Below are positions 24,851-37,412 of a DNA stretch of 64,000 bases, piece by piece. A program made the position numbers and the translations under genes. Every line of letters begins with the position of its first letter. Position 1 is the stretch's first letter. The notes under the pieces were generated by a model that searched no databases, had not been told where the DNA came from, and was given only the letters and a program-made list of their open reading frames with translations. Where the stretch lies: contig VWZF01007822.1 in assembly GCA_013396755.1 (NCBI GenBank), positions 239,255 to 303,254 of the forward strand, read 5' to 3'. This DNA is from Sclerurus mexicanus. Lineage: Eukaryota > Chordata > Aves > Passeriformes > Furnariidae.

Positions 24851-27800
24851 GGGGATTTTCAGCTCTCTGAGCTTAGTCATTTCCTATTACTCAAAAGAAG
24901 AAAATGTGAAAAAGTTCCAATTTAGAAGGCCTTTGGCTGGTGGTCCAGCCAAAATTTATGTATCTGTTTTCACAAAGTACTAAACTTCAGAACAGCAGGA
25001 GTGTTGTCTCTCTGTGAAAATAACATGATATTTTAGAAAAATTGTTCAAACTGGCATAGTAAATAACTTTGAACACCACATAATTTGCAGCGGACTTTAG
25101 TGTTTCTGTGACAACAGAGAATGCTGGCCTCATTTTATTCTGTCTTGTTGGATATTACAGGAAAACCTATTGAACAGTTCCAGTGTTATGGTTTATAACT
25201 ACAATTGCTACAGATTACCCAACTGCAATAGTCCTGTTCTGAAGGCTGTATGGACTGCAGCTTTGGGTATTAAGCATATGTTTAACAATTATTTTTTTGC
25301 TGATACTGTGGCTTATATTAAGTTCAGTTTATCTGTGTCTCAGGGTTGAAAACTTCAGTTAAAGAATAGACTTTCTAAACTGAGAAATACCACTAATATT
25401 GATCAGTTAAATGGGATGCATATACCAAATAGATATAGATCTTACTGACATATGACTTGTTGCAACATTTTTTGCTGGAAAAGAGATTCTTGCTAATTGG
25501 ACTTTTGCATATGTTCAAAAGTTCTCGTGGAAAATGCTTCAAGCTTTTTATCATGCTGGATTTTTAGTCAGTACTTTCCCCCATAGTTTCAAAATACTGC
25601 TTCATGGTCAATAGTTGTTTCCAACATTCACATTCTTTTATGTACTGTCTAAAAGTGTTGTGCTATAGTGTTTGGCTCAAGTCATTGTCTTGCCCTGATT
25701 TGAATATCTATTTCAAATGAAAATAAAAACACTCCACCTTTTGATAGTGTCCTAGAATCATAGTCAATTTAGGCTGTAAAAAGTCTCAGGAGGTTGTCTG
25801 AACCAACTGTCTGGTCAAAGTAAGAAAAACTTCAACTTTGGCTCAAGTGTCTTTTGAATATTTCCAGATGAAGTTTACACATCAGCAATGAATACCATGT
25901 TGCAACCATTTCATAGCTTGGAGAATAATTACCTCTCTTTCCTGTATGCTTTTCCTTACACAGAGATCCAATGTGGCCATCCATTTCTGAAGACAGTTGC
26001 AGAGACTTGTGAAAAATATACATTTAAACAACCCCTGCACTACTGAAATTTTCTCAGCTACTATCTTGAATATCTTTTACGTCTTTTGCACTAAGTCCTT
26101 CATATAACTTTCTATTTCACTGCAAGCAATGGGAATTTTGCACATCATTCATATAGCTCCCTCTTTACCAACGTTGTCTGGAATGCACCTGAGAAAATGG
26201 AATTCTCTATTTTCAACAACATTTTTGTGTGACCTCCTTGAATATAATTTACATCCCAGCTTGTCTTGGTTCAACCTTCATTTCATTTGGTTCTCTTCGG
26301 CAAATCAGTGTGTTCCTCCTTTTTATCAAATGATGAAGCAAAACTAGACACTTCCCAGTTGAGTGCTTTAGACACATGTTCTTCAGAAAAATATCATGTT
26401 AGGTGTCCTAATAATTAATACTATTGATGGAAAATACTATTATTTTAAAAGCTTTCATGCTTTCTTTCTATACTAGTTTTAGAATACATTTCCCCAAACA
26501 GAGTTCTGTAAACTTCAAGCAATAGAAGATGTTTAAAAACTCTCCTCCTGAAACTGCAGAAGCGTAAGCAGTTGCCACAATTACACAAATCAGAACATGA
26601 AGCAGGATTAACATATTAAAGCTTGCTTGATTGCTTTTTCCTGTGGTATGCCAAAACAAAGTTAGAACAGCTGATTCAGGGATGTCTGAAAGAGAAACTT
26701 TTTCCATGTCGTTCTTATCATATGATTCCTGCAAGACACATGTCCTAAAACAATAACAAACATTCTTTTATGGTCCTAAGCAGTTCTTGTTCTATAATCA
26801 TGTGATAGTTGTTTGATCTAGACATCCTGAACTAAAATAGTTTATGTATTTTCTTTTTTACAATTACGGAGTGTTTTATAAGAAAGCGTAAGATACTGTG
26901 GACATGGAAAGTGAGTAAATACAACAAACTAAATCGATTGCCTAAGTTGAGTAGATGTTCAGAGTGAATGCTTAATTTGCCTCTAACTTCTGATGTAAGT
27001 GTAAGGAAAACCATTACAACAAGAATTACTTTAATATGCATTTTTTTATTCTATTATTTATTTAGTATTGTTTTGTCTCATATTCTGGGAAGAAAATTAT
27101 ATATGGGTTGATGAATAAACATGTATTTAAATGCAACAATCATTTTTGCAACAAAGCTATAACCTTTAGGAATGGGAAAGCCGAATGTTAATAATGTATA
27201 AACAAGACAGCCCAAAGAAAGTCTTCCCCAACTCCTAATTTCTTAAGTCATGTAATATGATTGTATTAATTATCAAGAAAATGGGAAGTTTTTCTCAAAT
27301 CTATGAATATAAAGCCAAATTCAATTTTTGGTCTAACTGAACTGGCCATGAAAGCATTCATCATTAATGCAGTTACTATATGAGTAAAGAAAAGAAGTAC
27401 ACATAAACAGAAAAAAAAAAAAATAGAAACTCAAATGCAAGACAGTGAGCTTTTTCCAGAGTGGGAATTGCCTGTGGCATATTTGCTTTCACAATTCTTG
27501 CTGCAATAAGAACTGGTTTCTAATTTGATGTTAGGTGCCATTACGTTAGAAATAATAAATATTATGTAATAAGCACACTTCGCATACAACAAACAAATAC
27601 ATGTGCAAAGAAAGATATATATATAAACACAAAGAAAATTGGAATGAAAATTTGCTATTTCACCCTGTTGAGCAGATTACGTAAATATTTTTCCACTTGG
27701 AATAGTCCATGGAAGCACATGCAACCTCAAAATCTTCAATTTTCTTGCATATTCCAGGCTTAACCATTGAAGTATACCAGGGAAGAGTATGAGTACCAAT

Positions 27801-30300
27801 TTCATGTTACATTTCAGAATTCTAAACAAGTCACAGACCTGAGTATTTCCCACTGAAGACAAAGGAGTTTGTCAGCATGGGATTAATTTAATCTGATGCA
27901 TTTTGCCAAAGCTGTTTTTCTAAGTACACTATAAAATCAAGAGGGGGAAATCAGCACTTTCTGAGGGCCATCTGAGGATGGATGGCAATATCTGGTAGAG
28001 TTATTCACCTTCTAGAAGTATCGACCTTTCTCCATAATGATTGCAGAGAGTCATAGGTAAGCAGGTGAATTGAGGAGAGCTAAATCTTCAAGAGATGTTA
28101 GATAAAGTTTAATCTATGATGATGACGTATTTGTTCTTATTTCTCATAATTTTGTACTTCTAAGAAAACAGAAATTTGGTGAAAAGCAAAATGAAAAGTT
28201 AAAAATTAAAGAAGTTTTAAAAAATCTGCTTGTAGTATAAGCAAAATCCTGTACTGCAAGAGCAGTCAGGGTTTTAGAGCTTCTTCTTAGAAAACCAGAA
28301 TAGCCTTCTACCCTTGTGTAATGGCCCTTCAAAGTTATAACAATAAAACTTCATAGTGCCATTCACTGTCACATAGTCTATAGATACTTTCACACAACAT
28401 TAAGAAATGTTAAAACACCTCTCCCTTCCCACACTGAGAATGTGTATGAATCCTCCCCCAGTCCATGTTGGTTTAGAATACATTTTTATAGCAAAGATGC
28501 AAGCTCAATAACATGCAGTGATTTATCTTGGGCACAGAAACTCAACCGTAACTGCAATGAAAGCAATATGGCAGTAAAACAAGGGATCTGGACCATCTGG
28601 GTGCAAATATGTGGCTTCAAAAAATGTTTAGAGGAAAGAAAATTGACATATATCTGGAAATTAAAAGCTCTGCATTCAACTCTTTTGTCACTCACTGATT
28701 GACTTTGTTTATGACACTGATGATTGCTTTCAGTCACATGGTGCCCACCTCTTCTTTACACTCAGGAAACTGGGGAAATGGGCTAAAACTTTGTTTTCCC
28801 ATGTGGGGATGATGTGTAATCAACAAATATTTAATAGCTGTGGAACAAGAACTAATGGATTCTTTAGTTATCTTTGCCTCACAAGAGGTCATTTACACAA
28901 ATTTTTCAATTAGCAGTATTGTTATAGTATCACTTCCCTCTCTCAGCTATGCCACTTCTGATCGTGATATGAACATAATAATAAAAATAATAGCCCTCCA
29001 CCTGAAACAAAGGAGCATTATTCCATTCAATATTCACTTAACTATATAAAAAGTTTGGTTGCTTTGTTCAATGTTAGTAATTTTTATATTCTTGCTCACA
29101 TAAATGTAAAGTGAAAAATGAATTATTAGTGTTTGCAAATAAGGTTGGAGACTTTGCAGTGCTGAAACAAAATGCAGGATTTTGTGTCTCAGTGGAAAAG
29201 TAAAGCGGAATAGGTTTGTTGCTAAAACAATAAAAGTTTATTCCTATGTCTGTTCTGGTTTTTATGGTTTGTTATTGTACTGAAACTCATCTAGTGTTTA
29301 CCAGGTGATAAAAAGGACAAGCCAAACTCTACTGCACTGGAAAGCTGTGAAATTTTGTTGTCATAACTGATATCAAATAAAACTGCAAAGTGGGATAATG
29401 TCAGAGTCCCTCTGTAGAAAAGAGAAATCCAGAGTTTTCGAAACAAGTGAAAAATATTAGTTTGGCATTGTTCAAAATTCTAAGCTGGATTCTGATAGAA
29501 TTTATGCTGAACTTCTGAGAAACCCAAATGAAAGCCAGCAAAATAGCAGTACCCTCTAGATTTGTAAATAACAGGGATTGCCCAAAATGTACTGAATCAA
29601 GGGGCCCCACCAAAACCTGGAAACAGAAGTCTCTGCTTTTCAAAGATGCATCTTCATTTGCAAGTCAAGCAGTTACCATGTGGTAAAACACTTCGTTGCA
29701 GCAGTTTATGTATCAGGAATGTCAGGTCACAGTTTGCCCATTCAGCACTGTACAGTTAATATGCTTTCATTTCACCCCTGAATCAACTATGTTTATGATG
29801 CATTTAAAATGTTCTAGTGTAGTCCAAAAGAGTTTATTTCTTTTGAAATCTTAAAAGATCATTACCTTAATTCAAAACAATCTTCAAGATATCCAGGAGC
29901 TGTTCACCTCACCATGTGTGACAGCAGAGCACTCTCCCCTTTATTGGTTCTGCAGTACACAGATGAGACAAAGATAAGGAAAAGCCAGAACTGTTGCTTC
30001 CCAATCCTATTCTCCATCATCCCACAGAACATCTGCTCCCCACAGGAGAAAAAATTATCTTTTGGGGAGATGTATAGTAAATGTATCTGAATCCATCTCA
30101 GATTTGTGCAATAAGTCAAGCATCAAACTAATAACCTACCGTCAAAAAAATTAAATTGCATCCTTAGCTAAGGTGGATTTTAATTTATTAGAAAGCCCTA
30201 AAACTTACCACACAGCTGTGAAACCCTATGTCTCTGCAGAAAATCTAAGAGCCCATTTTAAAGGTAAGGAAAATTGCAGTAGAAGAAAGTAGAAGCTCCT
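24851..30300. other. AT-rich noncoding stretch
   Basis: Apart from the CR1 tail at 25752, no elements are recognised. Frames stay below 89 codons. Confidence 0.6.
25752..25890 (-). mobile_element. Old CR1 3' end, strongly diverged
   Basis: The plus strand starts with tagaatcatag, then an atttaggctgtaaaaagtctc-like stretch, aggaggttgtctgaaccaac and ctggtcaaag. In sense this is the CR1 3' tail of the 'gcaggggg-ttggactagatgacctcc' type, whose wording differs from the two good copies. It resembles the older subfamily that carries a ctgctcaaagcaggg block. Weak similarity (ttttgaatatttccag, matching the family's 'gagttttgaatatctccaag') runs to about 25865. Beyond roughly 25890 I cannot follow it. 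No coding part remains. It is an old insertion judged by its divergence. Confidence 0.7.
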
Positions 30301-31040
30301 TTCAGAAGGCAACCTAAGACAGTCTGATGAAAATTCATGGGGCCTTCAAGTTTTTGCTACCAGTTAAATCTGAGCAGAATTTCACAGCCCAAATAAAAGC
30401 CACAAAATTAATATCTCGCCTGAGGGAGTACCCTGTTCCAAATACCAAAATCTCTCTGAAAGCAATAAGTGTGAAGCTATACTCCGGTTTTGCTGAGAAT
30501 AAACTATTACAAACCACCACTTCCTCTCTCCTGTTCCTGTTCCACAAAATCCAAAGTACTAGCATATGTAGACTCATATGTAGACTCATATGTAGACACT
30601 GTCTCCAAAAAGTAAAAGAGGAGGAGTTCTCACACATAGCTGAGAATGCAGTAAGGGAGTCAGAAAGGTGGAAAAAAGACATAAAAAACTAAAAAGGGAA
30701 CCTCCTTGGATTTTCTCTGTCCCCAAATTAGCCTGGAGACACTTTTACTGCCACAAAGGCTGGAGAGAAAGGAGAATGAGAGCCGAGCAGCACCCTTCCT
30801 GGAATCATCGTTGATGTCCAATGCTGGCACCCAGCACAATCAAAACTGGGGCTGCAGCACCCTGAGTGATGCAGCTGAGGGAAGCAGAGCCTGTGTTTCT
30901 GAGCACTGCATCCAGCAAACCACGCAGCTGGAAGACAAGCATTCCAGAGGTAAAACGCTGCTCTTTGAAAAGATGTCTCTCATCTCCCACCTGAGCTCCT
31001 ACGGACTTGCTGGCCCCCTAATTTCTGAAAAAAATTGAGT
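30301..31040. other. Patch with two successive plus-strand open frames
   Basis: Frames of 121 codons (30327-30692) and 110 codons (30706-31038) follow each other in different reading phases. The first spans the 12-bp minisatellite; the second is somewhat GC-rich. Neither peptide has a recognisable domain, signal peptide or transmembrane segment, and a 115-codon frame overlaps on the minus strand. The lengths fit chance. An old repeat or a lncRNA exon cannot be excluded. Confidence 0.35.
30563..30597. repeat. 12-bp minisatellite, three copies
   Basis: The unit catatgtagact occurs two full times plus eleven bases of a third. Each unit contains the palindrome CATATG (an E-box form). A plus-strand open frame across it reads a repeated ICRL motif. 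Confidence 0.97.
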
Positions 31041-34000
31041 CAGCTCTGAAAGACATTCACAGCAAAGACTAATCATTTGATATAATGAATAGGTGCTCAT
31101 TTGCTTTCTGTTGTATCTCTCATATCTTTTATACAGAAACTGTGTTTAGGAAAAGAAAGGGTGCAAATTTGTGACCACCACTACTCTGCATAATTTGCTA
31201 ATTTTTCTGGATGATTCTGCAACTGATTTAGCAATATTTAAGAAAGATTTCTGCATGATGTTTCTTTTCCATATTCAAGTAGCACATAATGATCAGAGAA
31301 ATGTATCTGGACTTAGCCCTATTTAAAAGCAGAAAATACATAGAATGCTTACAAATTTATTCTACTTAAGAAATCCAATTTAGTAAATATGTGTTCCTTA
31401 AGCAGAGTAGCCAAAAGAACAACTCATGATCAAGCTTGTGAATACTCTTCCCTCCACATACACAGAACTCTTTTCATTTATATACAATACTACAAAAGAG
31501 ACAGAATCCTTCTGCATCCTACAGGAAAAATATGACAACCAATTATGGGAATTAACCATAAGCTACAACAAAGTAAATATATCAAATTAATATCCTAGAG
31601 CAAGAGACACACCAAACTATGAGAAACTGTTACTTGGCTGTAAGGGTTATAAATCAACTTACTCAATTCCCTTGGCTGTGTAGCAATACTCCTATGTAAG
31701 AGGAATTGTAAGAGCTCATTTGTGCCTTGAGAAATTATGGAAGGGAGTTTACATCTCCTTATATAGCCAATCACTTCTCATGAGCAGAATGCAAGGCCCT
31801 CTCTCTCCCTAACCTTCTCCTGGTGTTCTGAGGAGATCTTAGAGATGTTTTTCCTCTTAGATCTTTCTTCCATCCATCTGTATGGTTCAATCCATATCCA
31901 CAGACATTGTACTGTCCAGTCTCCACTCAGAGATCCTATGGGGAATTACATGTTCTCTCCAGATGTGACAGTAGATTAAATAATTGATGCTTGACTGCTC
32001 TAATAAATACAATATAAATATGCCTAGAGTTGTTATTTATGTGTAATGAATATAAGAATCTGCAGGTTTGCTCAGCCATGCTTAAGTTGCGAGAAAAGCC
32101 AACATTTGCATACCTCTGTATCTGTTACTAAAATATTTCCCCTCTGATCCTTAGCAGTACGATCATCCTAGAGAAGAAAGGCAAGCAGATCAGAAAATTT
32201 CTAAAGAAAAACAACATTTTACAAACTGTGAGTACAAAAGCTCTTTACTTTTCACTACAGAGAGGCAAAAATACTCAGTGGAAAGAACTGAAACCTTAAG
32301 AAACAGTCACAAAAAGGTGGAAAGGGAGATCAATAGTGAAAAACACATCCCTTCAAGGATGGGGAAATGAAAAATTAAAAAAAAACAATAGATAGAGCTT
32401 TCTGGCTTAATTCAATCAAGTCCTACAGTTAAATCTACTAATCTTACCTTTCTTCATCAGTTACATTTGTCATTTATTTACGTCATTAACCATTAAGAGA
32501 GATTCAGTAAGGTTCATGGTCTCTAACAAATGGCCTCCAAAGCAGACTTGATTTAATTAGCAGAAAAACTTTATGATTTAGCCATAATGGACTTCCTATC
32601 TGAGATAATATCCTCACATTTTATCCCATTGCCAAAATAACCCACATACTGTGTGTACTGGTTTGAATTCCATACAAATGCCTGATTTTCTAACACCTTG
32701 AAAATTACAATGAGTCCTTCCACTAAACTTAATAGGCTTTGCACAGTGTTAGAGGGCTCAAATGCAACCTGAGGAAGAAAGAACTGTTCTAGAAGACTGG
32801 TGTTTGCTATTCTGCAGAGAAATTATTTGATTAATCCCTGGGGGACTGACTGAACTAATTGGAAATTGTAAACATGAAGGAGATAACTGAGAAGTGCTAA
32901 TCCACATTATAAACAAGTAAATTTGCCAAAAGTAACCTGACTGAGAAATATCACTTCGTGACTGGCTACTGAGGTGATTCAATACTCTGCGACAGATAGG
33001 GGCTTCTCTCCGTTTATGCTGCAAATGTTAAGAAAGCTCTTGTGGTCAGTGTAGTGGAGGGACTGAAAGCTGAGCAGGCTTCCAACTAAAGAAGACAGCA
33101 ATTTCCATCAGCATAACTGCATTGATGTTTTGAGGTAAAGAATAGAGGTACCACCTTTGTCCAGCAATTCATCTTTCAGTACACATCTTCACTGTACCCT
33201 TTTCTCTTCACTCTCCAATGCAGTTTCCAGTCACACTTTTTGACATTTCTGCCTCTCCCCTCCATTCTCCACATCCACAGAGTATATTCTTCAACCAGGT
33301 CTGCTTTTTTTACTTCTAATTTGACCCATAATTATCTTTCTAGCTGTACTCAAGGTCCTAGTAGCAATCAGAATATTTTTCTGTTAGGTATTCTCTAACT
33401 CTACCTTGAGTTAGACAGGTCAGTGACTAAGCAGGAGAAACTAAAAGCAAGAAGTGGAAGAGAAGAGTGAGGCATAAGACAGAGGGTTGGTCACCTAAAC
33501 CACTGAGTGGAAGACAGGTATAGAGAAAACTAGGAGATGCCAAACTGTCTTTTTCAGTTCCTGAAACTACATTTTTCCCTGTTTCTTCCACATTCACACA
33601 GAACTATTTAGAGAAATGGTTCTGCTGTTATGAATGGGAATGACACGTTGAGACCTGCTTTCCAAAGAAATACAGAGCAAATAAAGCAAATACAAACTAA
33701 TATCAATCAACATATCATGCATGGTCTGAATGCAGATATGCCCAATTTCGTAACTGTATGGAACACGTAAACTATTCTGGTCAGAAACATCTCCTTCACA
33801 AGGAGTGATCATCACTCCGAACATTTGTTTTAATTTGAAATCATAATTTTTTAATTTTTTTATATAGTTAAAATTTGGAGCAGTTAAGTTTTCTGATTAT
33901 TTTCTTCTTGAGAATGGATTCTTATTTTAAATTTGGAACTTTAGTCTGACATTCCTATGAGTACTCTATAAAAATTCCAGAATTCTAAAAAACAGAATTT

Positions 34001-34910
34001 CAATTTTTCAATTTTTATCTTCCTTTGAAGATAACATTTGTTTTTTCTTATGAAAATTTTAATCAAGTAATACACCATTCTATATCTAACCCTAGACAGT
34101 TATTTACTGTTGTTTAAAAAAAAATCATATCTCACTGATAAATTGTAGTCCCAAATTATTAGAAGGGACTTCTGTTTTATGGTATTGTTGTGCTTCTTCT
34201 CCTTATGAGTTGTAATACAGCAGTTTTTCACCAGGCACAGAGATGAGCTCTATAGTGTGCATTACCATTGCCACCTTGGAGATAAAAACACTCAAAAAGG
34301 ATCAGCTGTTCAAAACAGTGGTGATATTGACTTCTCAGTGATGATCTTTTTTTACAGCTCTGAAAGCATTCTTCTGGTTTGGATGTCTATGCCTAGAATC
34401 TGTTTTCTAAATAAGTGGCAAAAACATCATGCAGTTAACCAAAGCTCCTGACGGTTCACTGACATGGCCTTCTGTCCCACAAGTACAGTGTATCCCTGCT
34501 TCTCCAGCCCTTTTTGCCATAAGGAACATCACTGCACGGCTTGTGCTCTTTGCTGTTTCAAAGACAGAAGAATAGCTAGGCCTTTGTCAACAGTCTCTCT
34601 TGTTTGCACCTTACAAGAAAAGGCAATTTTACAAAATCCTGGAGGAAAATATGGTCTCAGAAGAGAACATTTCCTCAAATCAGTATCATTTTGTCTTGAT
34701 CCTTTGATTACTTCTCATGTGAATGGCAGCCTTGCAGTCAACATTTAGACACAATACGATTGTTCTGCATGAGGTAAATTTGAAGATGTGTGATCATATG
34801 ACTGTGTATACTACTAAGGAAGGATTTCCAAAGCAGCCTGAAGTATTTATGCACCTAAACCCAATAAAAATTTATTACTTGTTTCCTGCCTCTTGGATGC
34901 CTTTGAAATA

Positions 34911-34934
34911 TATGTGTGTATATATATATATATA
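34911..34934. repeat. (TG)n-(TA)n short microsatellite
   Basis: A tatgtgtgta stretch runs into an uninterrupted ta dinucleotide run. Confidence 0.9.
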
Positions 34935-35912
34935 AAATCATTACCCTTTAATTAGATATCTTAATTATACCTAATAACAATTATTATAAACATTGAAGTC
35001 TGTTGTAATACTTCTACTTCTTTTCCAGACTTTTATATTCTCATATGGAAACTTTACCTATGTTGTAAATGTTTGTTTTCCTGTAAAAGATGTATTGCAA
35101 ATTAGATGGAGAAAAGCAGGAGGTATCATCATAAAAAATTAATTCGGATAACAGATTAAAATAATTTTAATATTCTTGAATGTTCATTCATTCCTATTCT
35201 GAAGTATAAAATTTACGAGATTTAACTGGATATATTTTTCTTCTTTTTATCAGGCCAACGATTTTGTGTCAGTTCTTTGGCCATATCAGAATGAATTTCA
35301 TCATGTTTCAGAAGTCTAGAAGTTGGATATCCAAGTTCAAGCTATTCTCATTCCCCCAGCAGTCAGTAAAGACACATAGGCTTCCCTAGAGGGCTGTTTA
35401 TCTGATCTGCTCTAGACACCTATCTCAGAAAGAGATGAATTGCTGTCTGGAGATGGTATTTCTCTCCATTGACTATTAAAAGAGAGTGTAGTAACTGTCT
35501 TAGTCACTTTGTAACTTGGTTACCGTGCTGGATGCTGAAGCCAGGGCAGATGGATCTCTTGTTAGGTGACATTTTTACTTTTACTACATGCCAGGTTCAA
35601 AAGAGCATTACAGGCAAATCAATGTGTTTGTCTGCTGTCCCACTTTCTATATATGTACAAGTGAACATCTGTTTTGGAAACTAATGAAAGTAGTTCTTCA
35701 GATTCTTTCCTCAAAGTTGTTTTTAGCAATTTTTCCATATATAGTAAATGCCAGATATCTGTTGAGATATTCTGTGCAAATGCATGCTTGCCATTTCTTG
35801 TAAACCTGTTCTGTCATGAGTTCCCAGTCTTCACATTAAAGCAGCATAATGCCAAGGTGCATGTACATGCAAGCAAGGAATGTAATAAATTATAAAGTGC
35901 CAAATAAAATTT

Positions 35913-35928
35913 AAAAAAAAAAAAAAAA
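35913..35928. repeat. Poly(A) tract just after AATAAA
   Basis: An A16 run begins 5 bases after an aataaa at 35903-35908. The layout suggests a retrocopied transcript end, but the distance is shorter than the usual 10-30 bases and no upstream coding relic was seen. Confidence 0.9.
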
Positions 35929-37112
35929 CTCAGGGGAAGAAAAGACAAGAAGACAAGTTTATTTTTTTTAAAAAAATGCTAGAACACAGAGTGCTAGAGG
36001 CTGAAATCTTTCAAAAGCAAGTGTACTCCACTAAAAATATTCAGACATGGGAAAACGAATAACATGAGACTTTGATGGTTTAGGGACTGAAGCAAAACAT
36101 TGTGAACAGTGTTGTGGAGTAACTCATTAACTTTTTCCACCTGTTTCGAAAGGTTATATAGATTGTGGCACTACTGGCCTTTCTCATCTGGTGCTGAAGG
36201 TTTAGAACTCCTCTGTTCAGCTTTCACTTGATTACAACCGTTATACTATGATAGAGAGAAGAATAAAAAATGCCTGCTTCAAACCAGCCGTAGGGCTTTA
36301 TAAGCAATAAAGAAAGCAAACTAGGGAGAGATGGGGGAGGATTAAAGAGGATTAAAGGGAAGGGACTGAAATATGGAATTCAGCGCTTGCTATCAGTTTT
36401 CATATGTAATATTTACATGTGTTTACTATTGGTCTTTTCTTAGTTTTGTTTGGTACTATCATGTCTGAACCACAATTGAAAATACTAAATGATGATCGGC
36501 AGGACCAAAAGGTTCTACATCACTAGCACTGCCATCTGCTCTGCAGTCACATGTTGACCATGAAACACTGAAAGAAAGACAGGAAGTTTGAGAAGGAACA
36601 TAACGTTTGTGAGGCTGGGGTCTTTAAACATAAGAAAACAGCATAGGTTACAAAAAGGAATGGAATAATTACTCCCTTTTCTGATATATAAGGCTTTTAT
36701 TAACACAACACAAATGAAACTTGTGTTTTTTGCAATAGCAGAATTATATTGACTCATATTCATTGGAAATGTACTATACCACTGGATCTTTTTCTGTAGG
36801 ACTGATGCTTCCCACTTTTCCTCAGTCTCTATTTGAAAAATTGATTTCTAAATCGATGGTTTAGCAGTGCAAGTATTGAAGTCCTTGTAATTTTAAAAAC
36901 AGTACTTCTGTTGTTCCATTCTAAATTCATCTTGAATCTTTACTTAGGAAATGGAGGGAAGATTCAAGTCCTGTACCAGATTGCTTAATTTATGTTATTT
37001 GCTCCACAGATGTAACAAATGTTCACAGTGAACTACAGTGAGCTGTCGCAGGAAAGAAATTGTATTGCTACATTCCTGACATTAAAGCCATATGTAAGAG
37101 TAGCATTTAATT

Positions 37113-37412
37113 TTATTTAATTCCCAAACTATCAATTTTTGAGGAGTATTTGAACTCTGGAAAGGGACCTGGCATGCCCACAACCATTCTCAGCCTGGAG
37201 TAAACCTCCAGTTTTACAAGCGTACTGACGGCTCCATCAGAGTCATTAAGAAGCACATCACTCTGAATAGGCTTTGGGACAGATCCCAGCAGAACCTGGC
37301 TGGAAGAGCCCTCCTCACCTGTCAGCAAATATCTGTGGTTTACCAGTGTGTTATACATCCTTTCTATGGCAATGTATAGCTGTAGTTTTTTATGTAATCT
37401 TCTAACACACAC
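37113..37412 (-). mobile_element. Possible ancient CR1 reverse-transcriptase fragment
   Basis: An open frame of 99 codons on the minus strand contains SQVLLGSVPKPIQSDVLL, then NDSDGAVSTLVKL. This has the spacing of the CR1 RT segment 'SGVPQGSVLGP...FINDxD...TLSKFADD' that precedes the FADD motif: a G-S-V-x-x-P core, then N-D-x-D, then T-L-x-K. The FADD itself is not preserved (LEVYSRL follows). By eye, an ungapped DNA comparison with the family over about 58 bp is only slightly better than half identical. This may be a very old LINE fragment or a coincidence. A profile search with CR1/L2 RT models would decide. Confidence 0.3.

Larger units (their letters stand above)
31041..37112. other. AT-rich noncoding stretch
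   Basis: Frames stay below 95 codons. Contains the TA microsatellite at 34911 and the AATAAA-poly(A) at 35903-35928. No other element recognised. Confidence 0.6.

Noticed and set aside
28744..28790. aggaaactggggaaatggg resembling a MIR tail
   Set aside because: Only the generic 'gaggaaactgag' phrase is present, without the SINE core or head.
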